The translations under genes were made by a program, and so were the position numbers. Below, in pieces: positions 8,966 to 21,247 of a stretch of DNA of 64,000 nucleotides (the first letter of the stretch is position 1; the number at the start of each line of letters is the position of its first letter). Source of the DNA: Chiua virens (lineage: Eukaryota; Basidiomycota; Agaricomycetes; Boletales; Boletaceae). Below the pieces are notes generated by a model that saw only the letters and a list, made by a program, of their open reading frames with translations, had not been told where the DNA came from and ran no database searches. Where the stretch lies: NCBI GenBank assembly GCA_019787685.1, contig JAHNUO010000004.1:2542001-2606000 (forward strand), in the 5' to 3' direction.

Positions 8966-9730
8966 CTCATCCTCCGACTCGTTCTCCATCACAATGGGAC
9001 ACTGTGCACATAACCTAGTTAGCATCACATGTACTGGACATGTATCTAGACATGCACCTTCTGTTTCTCTCTCCCCTCTGGTGCTTTCCCCTTCTTCTTG
9101 TACCTTCCTTGCACCTTCTCATCTCCCACATCCTCCCTTTCCTCACTCTCGTGCACTGCCACCATCACCTTCACCACATCATTAGCCGCCTTTCATAGCT
9201 TCTTGGCCGCATCCCACCATTGCCTTCTGCAACTCTTGAATTGTAAGGGTGACCACGTTGTCAACCCGAGCCTTGATGCCAGCATCCCAAGCCTGTCAAA
9301 GGCAGTCGCTGAGATGTTTCTGTAAAAACGAATTGTTCATGGTTAGTACACAACAAGACGTGATCGGTTAACTATGTACCAGGATCTTATCCCATTCCTC
9401 TCACAACATCCTCTGCTCCTTGGCCAGGTCCTCTCTATCATCCAGGATCATCTTTGTGAAGTCCCTGGTGCATCTGTTTGCATGCTTCAGCTCCATCTTG
9501 GCAAAGACGCGTGGTTTATACAGATTGACTGCTTTCTGTGTGTCCATGTATTTGAGGATTGACTTGGCATACAACATAGTGGAAGTTAAAAAGATAAAAG
9601 GAAAGGAAGAGCAGTGTGGATGCAATGCATTCAAGTAATGTCCAGTGGCACATTGTTCAGTTTTCAAACTCCGCTCACATGTACATCATGTGACCGACTG
9701 AGGACAGTTGGCATCCAAGTTCCCCTCAGG
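8966..9730 (-). pseudogene. H2 element, 3' internal part with decayed antisense gene
   Basis: Aligns with 27880-28649 of element H. On the - strand it keeps the first exon of the H antisense gene (9667-9401, with SILKYMDTQKAVNLYKPRVF), now ended by a TGA where H has CGA. The next intron, with its GTACATAG-like donor and TTTTTACAG acceptor, is still visible around 9320-9385. C-to-T and G-to-A decay is heavy. This shows that the antisense gene is a stable part of the family and not a one-off capture. Confidence 0.75.
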
Positions 9731-10432
9731 TGTAGGAGTTAGATACTCCTCATGGTTGTAGGATACCTTTTCCTCACTCTTTGTCATGTCCTATCACCTC
9801 CCATCTCATCTGCCATTGACTTCATGCCAGCCCGGTTTCATTCCTAGTGTTTACAGATCATCCGAATCCATCCGAGTCCAATCCGAGTCAATGCAATCCA
9901 ATCTGGTTTCATTGTACGTATTCCACTTCATCTGATTTGACTCGTTCTATTCAATTTGGTCTTATTAAGGTCATTACTATCCTAACAACTTTTCTTTCTT
10001 TGTCATCTACAAGGTTTGACACTCCTTCTTAGCATACTCACCCTACATCAATCCTGTACACTTACCTAGGGTCAGATTACCTTTAACAGTCCTGGGTTAT
10101 GCCCAGGACTATAAAACCATGTTTCTAACATAAAATATCATCTTTCTGCATTCAGGAGATGTCCTGTTTACTCTCCCATGTGTGAGTGAGCTGGATAGCT
10201 TTCCTTTTACCTCATCCTATCATTCCTCTGCATCTCATCCACTTGGATCAATCATCTCATCGCCTCAACTCCACCCGGATACTTTTTCATCAACCACTTT
10301 TCATTCCGGATCGTTCAACAGCCTCTGGGACTCCTAGACAAACCCGAATCCTTCATTCCTTCAAGTATAACCCCCTTGGGATGAACTTATCACCCCACCT
10401 TTCTTCATTACACCTTTTATTAGTTTTCTACA
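9731..10432 (+). repeat. 3' LTR of element H2
   Basis: 702 bp, TGTAGGAGTTAG...TTTTCTACA, matching the 706-bp LTRs at 23616-24321 and 28650-29355 but more diverged. It has a TATA-like ACTATAAAACC near 10110. It ends inside ORF1 of copy C, whose coding resumes at 10433 (CTGC would be the right TSD copy). The rest of H2 lies outside the window beyond copy A. Confidence 0.85.
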
Positions 10433-10436
10433 CTGC

Positions 10437-11002
10437 TATCCATTGTTGCAGCAGCACAGGAAGCATTCCCAGGTCTCGAGGACTCACCATACATTCTTGA
10501 CACCACCTACCTCACCAAAGTTGTCGCTCTCGAGGACCTTGATCCCGAAGACTGCACAGACACAGAAATCTTCCATGCCTCACTAGGCCACTTCATAGGA
10601 GACCATGTGTCCCTATCTGACTACAAGTCAACCTGGTCCAACAGTCCAGAATTAAGATATCCAACCGAGGAAGTTGAGGTAAAGCGCAAATACTTTCCCA
10701 CTCCCCTTCCTGAATGAGAACCTTCCCACTCTCTGAAAAGAGAAGTATCATCACCGCTCCCGGAACTCACACTGAGTAGAGCATTATCTGAAGAAAGTGA
10801 AGGAGACTCAAACAATTGGATCCCACCCAGAGAGCTAGAAAGAAGAGCCAATAGAACGGCTTTTCAGCAGAGGAGGATACAAAGACGAAACAGGGCATAC
10901 TTAGTTCCTGAACGAATCCGTCCTTACTCACAGTACGACATCATTGACTTCCCCGCTCTTAGGCCGAGAAATACTCTCTGCACTCCCTCCAAATACCTTT
11001 AG
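10437..11002 (+). pseudogene. ORF1 of copy C, 5'-truncated and decayed
   Basis: Reads in line with ORF1 of B and G from the SIVAAAQEAFPGLEDSPY region to the end (LRPRNTLCTPSKYL). It has a TGA near 10717 and an insertion in the Pro/Glu-rich part. The LEDLDPED and TDTEIFHA segments are kept. The start region and intron were lost with the H2 insertion. Confidence 0.8.
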
Positions 11003-11017
11003 AAAATAAATACTTTT

Positions 11018-11263
11018 ATGTCTTGGGAACTTGTTGCAATCATCTACATCACCGCCTGCACTCTTATGACATTTCTCTTTTCATACATCGCATTCTACTT
11101 GACCAACAAGGTACAAGAATCTCAGCAACCAATTTATGTCTCTATCAAACAACAAGACTACCCATTCGCAGTTACATTCAGTCTCTTCTTACCCTACAAA
11201 GAATACGGGACAGCCACTGCTAACACTTGGGGAGCACCAGAACCAACCACAGACACCTGGTAA
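11018..11263 (+). CDS. ORF2 of copy C: small single-span membrane protein
   Basis: 81 aa, the same length as in copy B, with intact ATG and stop although the elements around it are full of stops. The hydrophobic segment (residues about 5-29) is changed in sequence but stays hydrophobic. The tail FYLTNKVQESQ and the end GAPEP...W are kept. The gag ATG follows 6 nt after the stop. Survival of this small frame may be chance or past selection. Function unknown. Confidence 0.65.
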   Translation: MSWELVAIIYITACTLMTFLFSYIAFYLTNKVQESQQPIYVSIKQQDYPFAVTFSLFLPYKEYGTATANTWGAPEPTTDTW

Positions 11264-11269
11264 ACAAAT

Positions 11270-12399
11270 ATGGATTACCAAACTGCACTTGGAGTCATCA
11301 ATGACCCAAACCAATCAAATGGGAACAGAATCACTGCCTCATTTGCAATAATAAACCAACAAGAAACCATGATTGCAGCCCTTCAGGGTCAACTAAATAA
11401 TATACCATCCCCTATGCCACAAGCACAGGCTGCTTCTTCATCCAAAGTAGAAATATTCACAGACCCTGGTTCCTATGATGGAGAGATGGCCCGGTTTGAA
11501 AAATGGTGGGCAAAAATGAAAGCATGGCTCAAAGTCAACAACCAAGCTATCCCCGCCAATTCTCACACTGTGGTCCAAGCAGTACTCTCACACCTAAAAG
11601 GAAAGAAGGCTACACAATTTGCCGAAATGTGCTTAGCTAGAGGCACAATGCTCACATGGGCACAATTGGTCCAGGACATGGAAGGCACGTTCAGACAAAA
11701 CAACAAGGTCAATTGGGCTAGATCCCAATTAGAAAATCTCAAACAAGGAATGATGAGAGTAGAGGACTCCTTGAGGCTAACATAGCCCACTCTATCATCT
11801 ATCAGATCTTCTGTGATGGGCACAGAGTTGACCCCTTTCATGCAATATATATACACAGACGACTCACATCCAGATTTCATTAAAGATCGCAACCACATGG
11901 TCATCACATACCTTTCCTGGATCCAGCAAGCAGGAAATGCTATGAAAGCACTCAATTTCATGCGACCAGACCGCTGGAGAATGAATAACAAGGACCCTAA
12001 CACCATGGATATAGGTGCAGCCACTTATGCAAAAGACGAAGATGGCTAGTGAACAGGTGAACAGGTCAGAGCAATTGGTCAGAAGAAGACCAATAATACC
12101 AATAAATGTTTCAACTGCAACGAGTCTGGACACCAGACTAACAATTGCACAAAGACAAAAACCAATGCAGTGAATGCAAATGGTATGGTGGCAGACATAA
12201 ATTGCAATGCTCACGAAAAGTCCACACCACCAAAAAGGAAGAAAAGAAGACAATATCTTCTACTTCCACCTCTTCTCCCTCCGTACCAGCTATGGACCCT
12301 TTTGCCACTATTCGGGGAATGAACCCTGAACAAGTCCAGGCTTATTATTTTGACATGTACAACACCAAGAACAGAAAGGGAAAAGGCAAGGTGAACTGA
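11270..12399 (+). pseudogene. gag: Gag of copy C, disrupted
   Basis: Similar to gag of B from MDYQTALGVIND onward. The frame breaks near 11775, where the IVQWEALW...HAIRL segment is missing, and again near 12048 and 12145. The CCHC knuckle is recognisable as CFNCNESGHQTNNC. The C-terminal Lys/Gly tail and the GGGAAAA frameshift heptamer (12378-12384) are intact. Confidence 0.88.
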
Positions 12400-12401
12400 G
12401 T

Positions 12402-15092
12402 AAACTGGGATCTCACATTTGCACTTTCATTCCTAAAGAATATGAAAACTCTATTTCTCTCGGCTTTCATTTCTCTTACTCATCCAATAAATGTCCCTGG
12501 CAAGACATAAAAAGGCCTAAATCACCAAAAACAACAGAAAACGAAAGTGTTGATAGTGTCTCTGCAGAGCGTGGTGGACACGATAGTTCCATGCTTAATT
12601 CTGTCACAAAACAAATACCCAATGCTTTTATTAGGTCTACATCTATGGAAAAAGAAATTATATTACCAATTTTGGTATCCCCAGTAAACCAAATTGGCTA
12701 TGTTGGAGCAAAAGCACTCTTAGACAGTGGAGCTAATGTGATCTTCATACACAAAGACTACGTTGCTAAACATAAACTCCCACATCATGCACTTCCTCAC
12801 CTAATCCAAGTTTTCAGCATGGATGGTACTAAGAACCAAGCAGGCTCAATAACTCACGCCACACAGATCCTGATCAATTTCAAAGGTCACAGGGAAATAG
12901 TGGATGCCGAAATTACCAACCTTGGATAGAATGATCTTATCCTCAGATTCACATGGTTAAAGCACCACAATCCCCATATAGACTGGACAACAGGAATAGT
13001 AATGATGAGAAGATGCCCAGAGTCATGCCATTCGCAGGACGAAGACAATTTCTTGGATTCCATCATCGCAGAAGAAATCTCCTATGCAAACTCTATTGCC
13101 GAATCCTGTATTTTTTCCGCTCACATGGAAACTCCACCTTCTCCTCCTAAGGAACACACTCTTGAAGAGATGGTCCCTAAGCCATTTATGAAATATGCTA
13201 AAGTATTCGGAAAAACGGAATCTGAAAAAATACCATTATGTAAACCATGGAATCATGCCATTGACCTAAAAGAGTCTTTCGTTCCCAAGAAGGGTCGCTT
13301 AATACCCCTCTCTGTCACAGAACAAGAGAAGGTCTCTGCATTCATTGATGACCAATTAAAGCAAGGTTATATCAGACCCTCTAAATCAGAACAGACATCT
13401 CTGGTCTTCTTCATCCCAAAGAAAGATGGAAAGAAATGTATGGTTCAAGATTACTGATATCTAAATGAACACACATGCAAAAATAACTACCCTCTACTGC
13501 TTATTTCACAGCTGGTGGATAAACTAAAGGATGCTAAACTATTTACCAAAATGAATCTCCGATGGGGATACAATAATGTACACATCAAAGAAGGCGATGA
13601 ATGGAAGGCAGCATTTGTTTGTCACCACGGCTCTTTCAAACCGATTGTCATGTACTTCAGATTATGCAACTCACCGGCCATGTTCCAAACTATGATGAAC
13701 AAAATCTTTGCCGATATGAACAATGTTATTGTCGTATACATTGATGACCTTATGATATTCACTAAAACTGATGATCATGAAACCCATAACAAAATTGTAC
13801 TCCAGGTTCTCAAATGCCTTGAAGATAACAACCTTTATGTAAAACCAGAAAAATGCTTCTTCCATGTAAAAGAAGTGGACTTCCTTGGAATGATCATGGG
13901 AACTGATGGATTTAAAATGGATAACGAAAAGACCACAGCAGTAGCCGAATGGCCAACTCCCTCATCAGTCAAACACATCAGAAGTTTCCTCGGACTTGCC
14001 AACTTCTATCGCAGATTCATTAAAGATTATGGAAAAATAGCACACCCTTTACATGACCTTACTAAAAAGGATCAAAAATTTGAATGGACCTTCACTTGTG
14101 ATGAAGCCTTCACCATGCTTAAAAAGGCATTTACAACAGCCCCTATCCTTGCTTATCCAGATCAGAATGCCAAATATCACTTAGAATGTGATTCATTGGA
14201 TTTCGCAATGGGAGCAGTTCTATCTTTAGAAAAAGAAGGACTCTGGCACCCTGTTGCTTACAATAGCCACTCTATGACCCCAGAGGAATGGAACTACCCA
14301 ATAGCCGACAAAGAAATGCTCTCGGTTATCCGTTCACTTGAACTATGGTGCCACTATCTTGAGGGTGCAAAATATGAATTTGAAATATGGAATGACCACC
14401 AGAACCTTACATGGTTTATGACATGCCAAGATCTTAACTGAAGACAAGCGAGATGAGCACAATATCTCTTATGCTTTAACTTTACTTGGCATCACAAGGC
14501 TGGAGTCACTATGGGAAAAGCAAACACTTTAAGCAGGAGGGAGGACCACATGATCAGTATTGAAGATGATAACAAGGGAATACTCCTTATGGACCCTGCA
14601 AAAATCAGATCAGCCATCACTCTCCTATACAATGGCGATCAATTTCTATCTGACGTACAACATGAAACTATGAAATTATCACCTAATGCCATGAAACACC
14701 TTACTTCTATTGGATATGCAGTCGAGGACACCTTCCTTAGAAAGGGGGGTAAGATCTTCATTCCTGATGCTTTATGCACCAAATCCATCACCATGTTTCA
14801 TGATACACCAGAAGCTGGACATCCCAGTTATGACAAAACTTTAGAACTTCTCTCTTGCAACTACATATGGCCTCAAATGAAGGATAACGTAAAAACATAT
14901 GTATCTCATTGTGAAAGATGCACACAATTCAAGGGTTCAAACCAGAAAACAGCAGGTCTCTTACAACCCTTAGAAACCCCTAACGCTCTGTGGGAAGATA
15001 TTTCAGCAGATTTCATCACAGATCTTCCACTTTCACAATTCCATTCTCACAGTCATGGATCGCTTCTCCAAAGAAGTTGAATTCATCCCATG
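12402..15092 (+). pseudogene. pol: Pol of copy C, left part (protease to integrase)
   Basis: Protease LLDSGANV near 12720, RT with YIDDLMIF near 13740, RNase H, then the HHCC zinc segment and the first integrase Asp. Stops interrupt it near 12926, 13455 and 14439. The coding stops at 15087 in the segment that reads EFIPC in B, where copy G is inserted. The same reading resumes at 39032. Confidence 0.9.
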
Positions 15093-15522
15093 TGAAACAA
15101 CCTAGAACAAGACTAGACTGTTAAGTATAGTGGCTGAGTGGAGAGGGGGTTCAGTCCAGTGAAGAGGCGAAAACTCCAAGAGAACTTTGTTAGAGCTCTC
15201 TGGCTATGATTCATGGGGTTTATATACTACATGGATATCAGAGTTCTAATCTGAGTATGAACTATGTAGATAAGCATAATGTATCCTATTGGATGATAAG
15301 GTGTGAATAGATATGAGTCATAGATAAGAGCATAGCCTTGCACTGCCGGTGATGAGTCAGTGATAAGGGAAATGAATTGATAAGGGCATGAGGTAATGGA
15401 TGCTGTGTTATTGTGGCAGCCAATCAGATATGATCCTTTGGACAGCCTTGACATGAGGCGTTTATCTTTAGAATAGGTTGAACGTTGGAGTTATTAACTG
15501 AGGAAAAGTTGGTATTGTAACA
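15093..15522 (-). repeat. 3' LTR of copy G
   Basis: 430 bp. Read on the - strand it begins TGTTACAATACC and ends TTTCA. It differs from the partner LTR at 38597-39026 at about eight positions, all transitions and most at CpG. CCATG lies directly outside it at 15088-15092. Confidence 0.93.
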
Positions 15523-18500
15523 CTATCCCCCTTTTGTTGATCAAGCTCCGAATGATCTATTTCGTAATTGAGACAATTGAGACCATCCTCATGTTCGTTT
15601 TCTGTTTTATCATCATATGTGCAAAACATGGAGTTAAATTCAGTTTGTGTGACTTTTAACTTTCTTGGGGCATCTGGATGTGCTTCGTGGAAATCAGATA
15701 TGAGATCTGGAGCGTTCTTTAGATTCTTTAATGGTTCCCAAGTTCTTTCGTCATCATTGTAACCTTTCCAGTGTATGAGATATTCTAAGTGGCGCCCTTT
15801 CATTCGGGAATCGACGATATAGTCTGCTTCAAATTCTTCTTCTCAGTCTTCTCCAATCACAATAGGTCATAGTTTGTATATCGGCTGATTTGGTAGATGT
15901 TCCTTATAAGGTTTGACCTGAGAAATATTTACAACTGGATGTATTCTCATAGTGCGTGGGAGTCAAAGCTTTAAAGCATTTGGACTGTGCATGGATATTA
16001 TGTCATAGGGTCCAATCCACTTGTCTGTGAATTTGGGGTGTTGTTTTATTTTTAGATTTGTTGTAGAGAGCCAGACCTTTTCTCTGATGGAATAGGAAGG
16101 GGGTTCTGATCTTGATCTATCTGCAATGTCTTTCATGTGTTCTGCGGCTTTATCTATATTAGATTTGGTTTGCTCTAGAACTTCGGAGAAGTCCGTGATG
16201 TAATTTTGAGCGGCTGGGTTTTTCATGGATTGTGGCATAATTCCCATCCTAGGGACGTAGGAACGTGTGATTTCAAATGGTGAGAATTTAGTGGCAGTGT
16301 GTTTCTTGCTGTTATAGGAGAATTGTGCGAGAGGGAGCCAATCGGCCCAAGTGTTATCTTTCTCGGCACAGAACATGTGAAGATACTGTTGCACTTCTTG
16401 GTTCATTCGTTCCGATTGTCCATCTGTTTGTGGATGATGTGCGGTGCTTAATTTGGGTGTTATGTTTAACCCTGAGCATATATCTTTCATAAGTTGGGAA
16501 GCGAATTGTGGTCCTCTATCTGATATGATGGTTTTAGGGAGGCCATGACGTTTCCATATGTGTAAGAGATATAATTTAGCAAGATCCATAGATGAACACG
16601 TTTTGTGACAGGGAATGAATTCAACTTCTTTGGAGAAGCGATCCACAACCGTGAGAATGGAATCATAGGAGTGTGAAAGTGGAAGATCTGTAATGAAATC
16701 TGCTGAGATATCTTCCCATGGTAATGATGGTGTTTCTAAGGGTTGCAGGAGTCCTGCTGTTTTCTGATTTGAACCCTTAAATTGAGTGCATCTTTCACAG
16801 TGTGAGACATAATTTTTGACTTCTTCGTTCATGCGAGGCCAAATGTAGGTTCGAGATAGAAGTTCTAAAGTAACCGGGATGTCCGGCTTCAGGTGTGTCA
16901 TGAAACATAGTTATAGATTTGGTGCGTAAAGTTTTCGGTATGAAGATCCTATCCCCCTTTCTAAGGAAGGCATCCTCAACTTTATATCTGATAGATAGTA
17001 GGTGTTTCATGGCATTAGGTGATAGTTTCATAGTTTCATGTTGTATATCTGATAAGAATTGATCACCATTATAGAGGAGAGTGACGGCTGATCTGATCTT
17101 GGATGGATCCATGAGAAGGATTCCTTTGTTATCATCTTCAATTCCAATCATGTGGTCTTCCCTCCTGCTTAAAGCATCAGCCTTTCCCATAGTGACTCCA
17201 GCCTTATGGTGCCAGGTGAAGTTAAAGCGTGAGAGATATTGTGCCCATCTCGCTTGTCTTCAGTTAAGATCTTGGCATGTCATAAACCATGTAAGGTTCT
17301 GGTGGTCATTCCATATTTCAAATTCATATTTTGCACCTTCAAGATAGTGGCGCCATAGTTCTAGAGAGCGAATAACCGAGAGCATTTCTTTGTCAGCAAT
17401 TGGGTAATTCCATTCTTCTGGTGTCATAGAGTGGCTGTTATAAGCGACAGGGTGCCAAAGTCCTTCTTTTTCTAAAGATAGAACTGCTCCCGTTGCGAAA
17501 TCTGATGAATCGCATTCTAGGCGATATTTGGCATTTTGATCCGGATAAGCAAGGATAGGGGCTGTCGTAAATGCCTTTTTAATCATAGTGATGCTTCGTC
17601 ACAAGCGAAGGTCCATACAAATTTTTGATCCTTTTTAGTAAGGTCGTGTAAAGGTCATGCTATTTTTCCATAATCTTTAATGAATCTTCAATAGAAGTTG
17701 GCAAGTCCAAGGAAACTTCTGATGTGTTTGACTGATGTGGGAGTTGGCCATTTGGCTACTGCTTTGGTCTTTTCGTTATCCATTTTGATTCCATCAGTTC
17801 CCACAATCATTCCAAGGAAGTCCACTTCTTTTACACAAAAGAAGCATTTTTCTGGTTTTACGTAGAGATTGTTTTCTTCGAGGCGTTTGAGCACTTCGAG
17901 TACGATTTTGTCATGAGTTTCATAATCGTCAGTGTTAGTGAATATCATAAGGTCATCAATGTATATGACAACAACGCCGTTCATATCGGCAAAGATTTCG
18001 TTCATCATGGTTTGAAACCTTGCTAGGGAGTTGCATAATCCAAAGTACATGACAATGGGTTCGAAAGACCCACGGTGGCAAACAAATGCTGCTTTCCATT
18101 CGTCGCCTTCTTTGTTGTGTACGTTATTGTATCCCCATCGGAGATCCATTTTTGTAAATAGCTTAGCATCTTGTAGTTTATCCACAAGTTGTGAAATGAG
18201 CGGTAAGGGATAATTATTTTTGGTTGTATGTTCGTTTAGGTATCAGTAGTCCTGGACCATACGCTTCTTTCCATCTTTCTTAGGGACAAAGAAGACCGGA
18301 GATGTCTGTTCGGATTTAGAGGGTCTGATGTAACCTTTCTTTAATTGGTCATTGATAAATGTGGAAACCTCCTCTTGTTCTATGACAGAGAGGGGTATTA
18401 AGCAACCCTTCTTTGGAATGAAAGACTCTTTTAGGTCAATGCTATGATCCCATGGTTTGCGTAATGGTATCCTTTCAGATTCCATTTTTCCAAATACTTT

Positions 18501-19247
18501 GGCATATTTCATATACTCTTGTGGGACCATCTCTTCAAGAGTGCGTTCCTTAGGAGGAGGAGGTGGAGTTTCCATGTTTGCGGTAAAAATACGTGATTCA
18601 GCAATAGAGTTTGCATATTTAAGTTCTTCTGCAATTATGGAATCCAAGAAGTCGTCTTCGTCTTGCGTATGACATGATTCCGGGCATCTCTGCATTACAA
18701 CTGATCCTGTAGTCCAGTCTATATGGGGATTGTGGTGTCCCTGTGTCCTTTGTAATTGATCAGGATCTGTGTTGCATGAGTGATAGAACCTGCTTGATTC
18801 TTGGTTCCGTCAACGTTGAAGACTTGAATGGCATGAGGTAGTGCGTCTGTGGGGAGTTTGTGCTTTGCGACATAATCTTCGTGTATGAAGATGGCATTAG
18901 CTCCACTATCTAAAAGCGCTTTTGCTCCAACATAACCAATTTGGTTTACTGGGGATACCAAAATTGGTAATACTATTTCTTTTTCTACCGATGTTGATCT
19001 TGAAAGACCCATCGGGTATTTGTTTTGGGACAGAATTAAGCACAGAACTATCGTGTCCGCCGCGCTCTGCAGAGATGCTGTCAACGCTTTCGTTTTCTGT
19101 TGTTTTTGGTTTAGGCAGTTTATTCTCTTGCTTGGGAGGTTTTTTCGAATATTGAAAATTGAAGTTTAGAGAAATAGAATTTTCATAGTACTTTGGAAGG
19201 GTAGTGTGAATGTGAGATCCCAGTTTACTCAGTTCGCCTTGCCTTTT
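15468..19247 (-). pseudogene. pol: Pol of copy G, with several breaks
   Basis: On the - strand: protease LLDSGANAIF near 18900, RT with YIDD near 17955, RNase H near 17500, HHCC and integrase core 16901-15963, and a chromodomain near 15800-15690. Frameshifts or stops lie near 18715, 18242, 17690, 17590, 17260, 16880 and 15962. The protein is very close to B. At the position of B's TAG this copy has TGG, showing that the Trp is ancestral. Confidence 0.92.
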
Positions 19248-20380
19248 CCCTTCTTTTTGGTTTCATATTTGTTGTAATAATATGCTTGTACTTCTTCAGG
19301 GTTCATTCTGCGAATGGCTGCAAAGGGGTCCTTTTTGGGTACTGAAGAAGTTGAAGCTTTAGGGGCTTCTTTTTGTTGTGTGGTAGATCTTGTTTTTCGA
19401 GATTTCCCACATGAGGCTTTGTGATTGCCGGCATAATATTTGCAGTTGGGGCACTGCACTTTGGGTTTAGGACACTCTTTTGGAACATGTCCTGTGTTCC
19501 CACAGTTGTAGCATTTATTATTGGGGTTGACCTTCTTTTGGCCAACTGCCCTGACTTCTTTGCCAGTGAACCAGCCATCTTCGTCAACTTCATATCATGA
19601 CGTGGAGCCGATGTCCATTGCATTAGGGTCCTTCTTTTTGGTCCTTTCTCCGCGGACATATTGGAGTTGCTCCAGTGAATTTCCTGCCTGTCTTATCAAG
19701 GCGAGGTATGCCATCATGGCCTTGTTGCAATCACTCTCATATTTTGGTGCGAGTGGATTGTTCCACATTGGTTCTTGCAGGGTGATTCTTGTTCTATCCC
19801 TGAAGATTTGGTGTATTAATCCTCATGCTGTATTTGCCTCAAGGAGTCTTATGGCATGTGAAGGGTCTATTTTGGCTTGGTGCCATAACGCTTCCCATTG
19901 AATTAGGAAGTCTTCGACCCGCATGTTTCCTTGTTCAAGATGTTCTAGCTCCGTGCGAGCCCAGTCAACCTTGTTGTTCTGGCAGAACATCCCTTCTACA
20001 TCAATGACCAATTGTCCCCATGTGAGGTTGGTCCCTTGTGCTAAGCGAGTTTCAGTGAACTGCGAAGCGCGTTTTCCTTTTAAGCGAGATAACATGGCAA
20101 GTACAGCGGTGTATGAGCTGGGTGTGATAGTGTTCTGGTTTACATCTATCCATCCTTTAATTTTAGCCCACCATTCTTTGAATCAGGCCAGTTCTCCATC
20201 ATAGGATCCAGGGTCGGTGAAGATTTCAACCTTTCCCATGGATGGGGGTTTGTTTTGTAGAGCGGCAACGGCTCCAGACATTTGTGTGATAATAAATATG
20301 GCCACTTGCAGCCGATCAGAGTCTTTTTCTTTTGGGTCATTCATGACCAAGGTTGCATTGGTGATGTCTTGTGCAGACAT
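19229..20380 (-). pseudogene. gag: Gag of copy G, diverged type with in-frame stops
   Basis: Begins at ATG 20380-20378, 2 nt after the ORF2 stop. The capsid region is recognisable (KVEIFTDPGSYDGE, EWWAKIKGW, AIRLLEANTA), as is the CCHC knuckle CYNCGNTGHVPKEC. Stops lie near 20183, 19823 and 19600. By eye it is only about 60% identical to gag of B, and its N-terminal ~60 residues are unrelated, while pol of the same copy is nearly identical to B. This mismatch suggests a recombinant element. Confidence 0.85.
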
Positions 20381-20392
20381 ATTTACCAACAT

Positions 20393-20405
20393 CAGCAAAC
20401 CAACC
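20393..20405 (+). repeat. Left terminal inverted repeat of the Plavaka-type element
   Basis: CAGCAAACCAACC, preceded by AT (20391-20392). It pairs with 37542-37554 with one mismatch. A second inverted match lies 46 bp further in at 20439-20451. Confidence 0.75.
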
Positions 20406-20819
20406 TTTTTGAACTACAGAGTCACATGTCTGCATAGGCCACACAGATCTCCCTAATCCATACAATCCCTTACAGATGTCATAAACACAGGGTCCATAAT
20501 TCCACTTGGGTGTCACACACTACACAGGCTCCCCCTCTCTATGCAGTCCTTCATGGATCCCATAAAACACAGCAAACTGTGAAGTCCACCATGACTGAAG
20601 TCACACACAGCTGAACACGGATACATTGCAGATTATCATTAGCAACCAGGACTGCAAGTTTGGCTTGCCAATGGCCCAGCTGCAGGATCTACTATACTAC
20701 TAGTAGCACGTGTGATCAAATTTGTACGAAAATCACCATCGTGAGCAGCACCAGTGTCTTCTCCCATGTTCCACCACTGGGTGACAGCCTGACAATGACT
20801 GTTCACTACGGACCATCAG
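20406..20819. other. Left subterminal region, non-coding
   Basis: No convincing ORF. It contains several copies of a CACAGATCT/CACAGG-like motif, resembling the subterminal transposase-binding repeats common in CACTA-like elements. Similar motifs in the opposite sense occur at 37320-37545. Confidence 0.45.
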
Positions 20820-21247
20820 AAATGAAGTGCTAGGATATACATAGAGAAGAACGAACCGTCCGCATCCACACCAGCTTCGCTGTATGGTTGAAGAGCGTCA
20901 CGATCCGAACATGCTAGTGAGGGATAATACCCACTCTTCCTGATGGCCAGCCATACCCATCCAACGTAAAACTCTGTCTCTATGACACTTTGACGAGCTT
21001 GTTCGACCTGCAAGTGGTTGTACTGGAGTCATAGCAGGTCGCGCTGGACCATCTGATCTGCGAGGTCCTTCTGAAGGATACTGATGTGATAGTCAGTTTG
21101 CACGGTTGCTATCAAGAGCTGGGCTTCCGACGAAGTGCACGGAGGAGGTATTTCTTGGTTGTTAATAGGTGGTTGCACAGTGGTTGGCTGGACATTGAGG
21201 AGAGCATAAGTCTTAGACAAGCATTGAAGAAATGAGATATGATCCAC
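20816..21247 (-). pseudogene. Small hypothetical protein next to the transposase, one TGA
   Basis: On the - strand an ORF from 21247 reads to a TGA near 21029 and continues in the same frame to 20816, together about 144 codons. The region around the stop (LLIATVQTDYHISILQKDLA, then VEQARQSVIETEFYVGWVWL) looks like one continuous helical protein. The TGA is probably a decayed CGA. It is transcribed divergently from the transposase about 290 bp away. I do not recognise the family. It could be a second transposon protein. Confidence 0.45.

Larger units (their letters stand above)
10433..15092 (+). mobile_element. Ty3/gypsy copy C, left segment (ORF1 to integrase)
   Basis: An old relative of B, entered at ORF1 because H2 cut it upstream, and ended at the integrase where copy G is inserted (TSD CCATG 15088-15092). 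It continues at 39032. The order ORF1, ORF2, gag, pol is the same as in B. Stops and frameshifts are numerous, many of them C-to-T changes at former CpG sites. Its 5' LTR lies outside the window. Confidence 0.92.

Noticed and set aside
8958..9325. Plus-strand ORFs of about 75 aa rich in Ser/Pro
   Set aside because: They are the complement of the H2 antisense gene, whose exons and intron read on the - strand.
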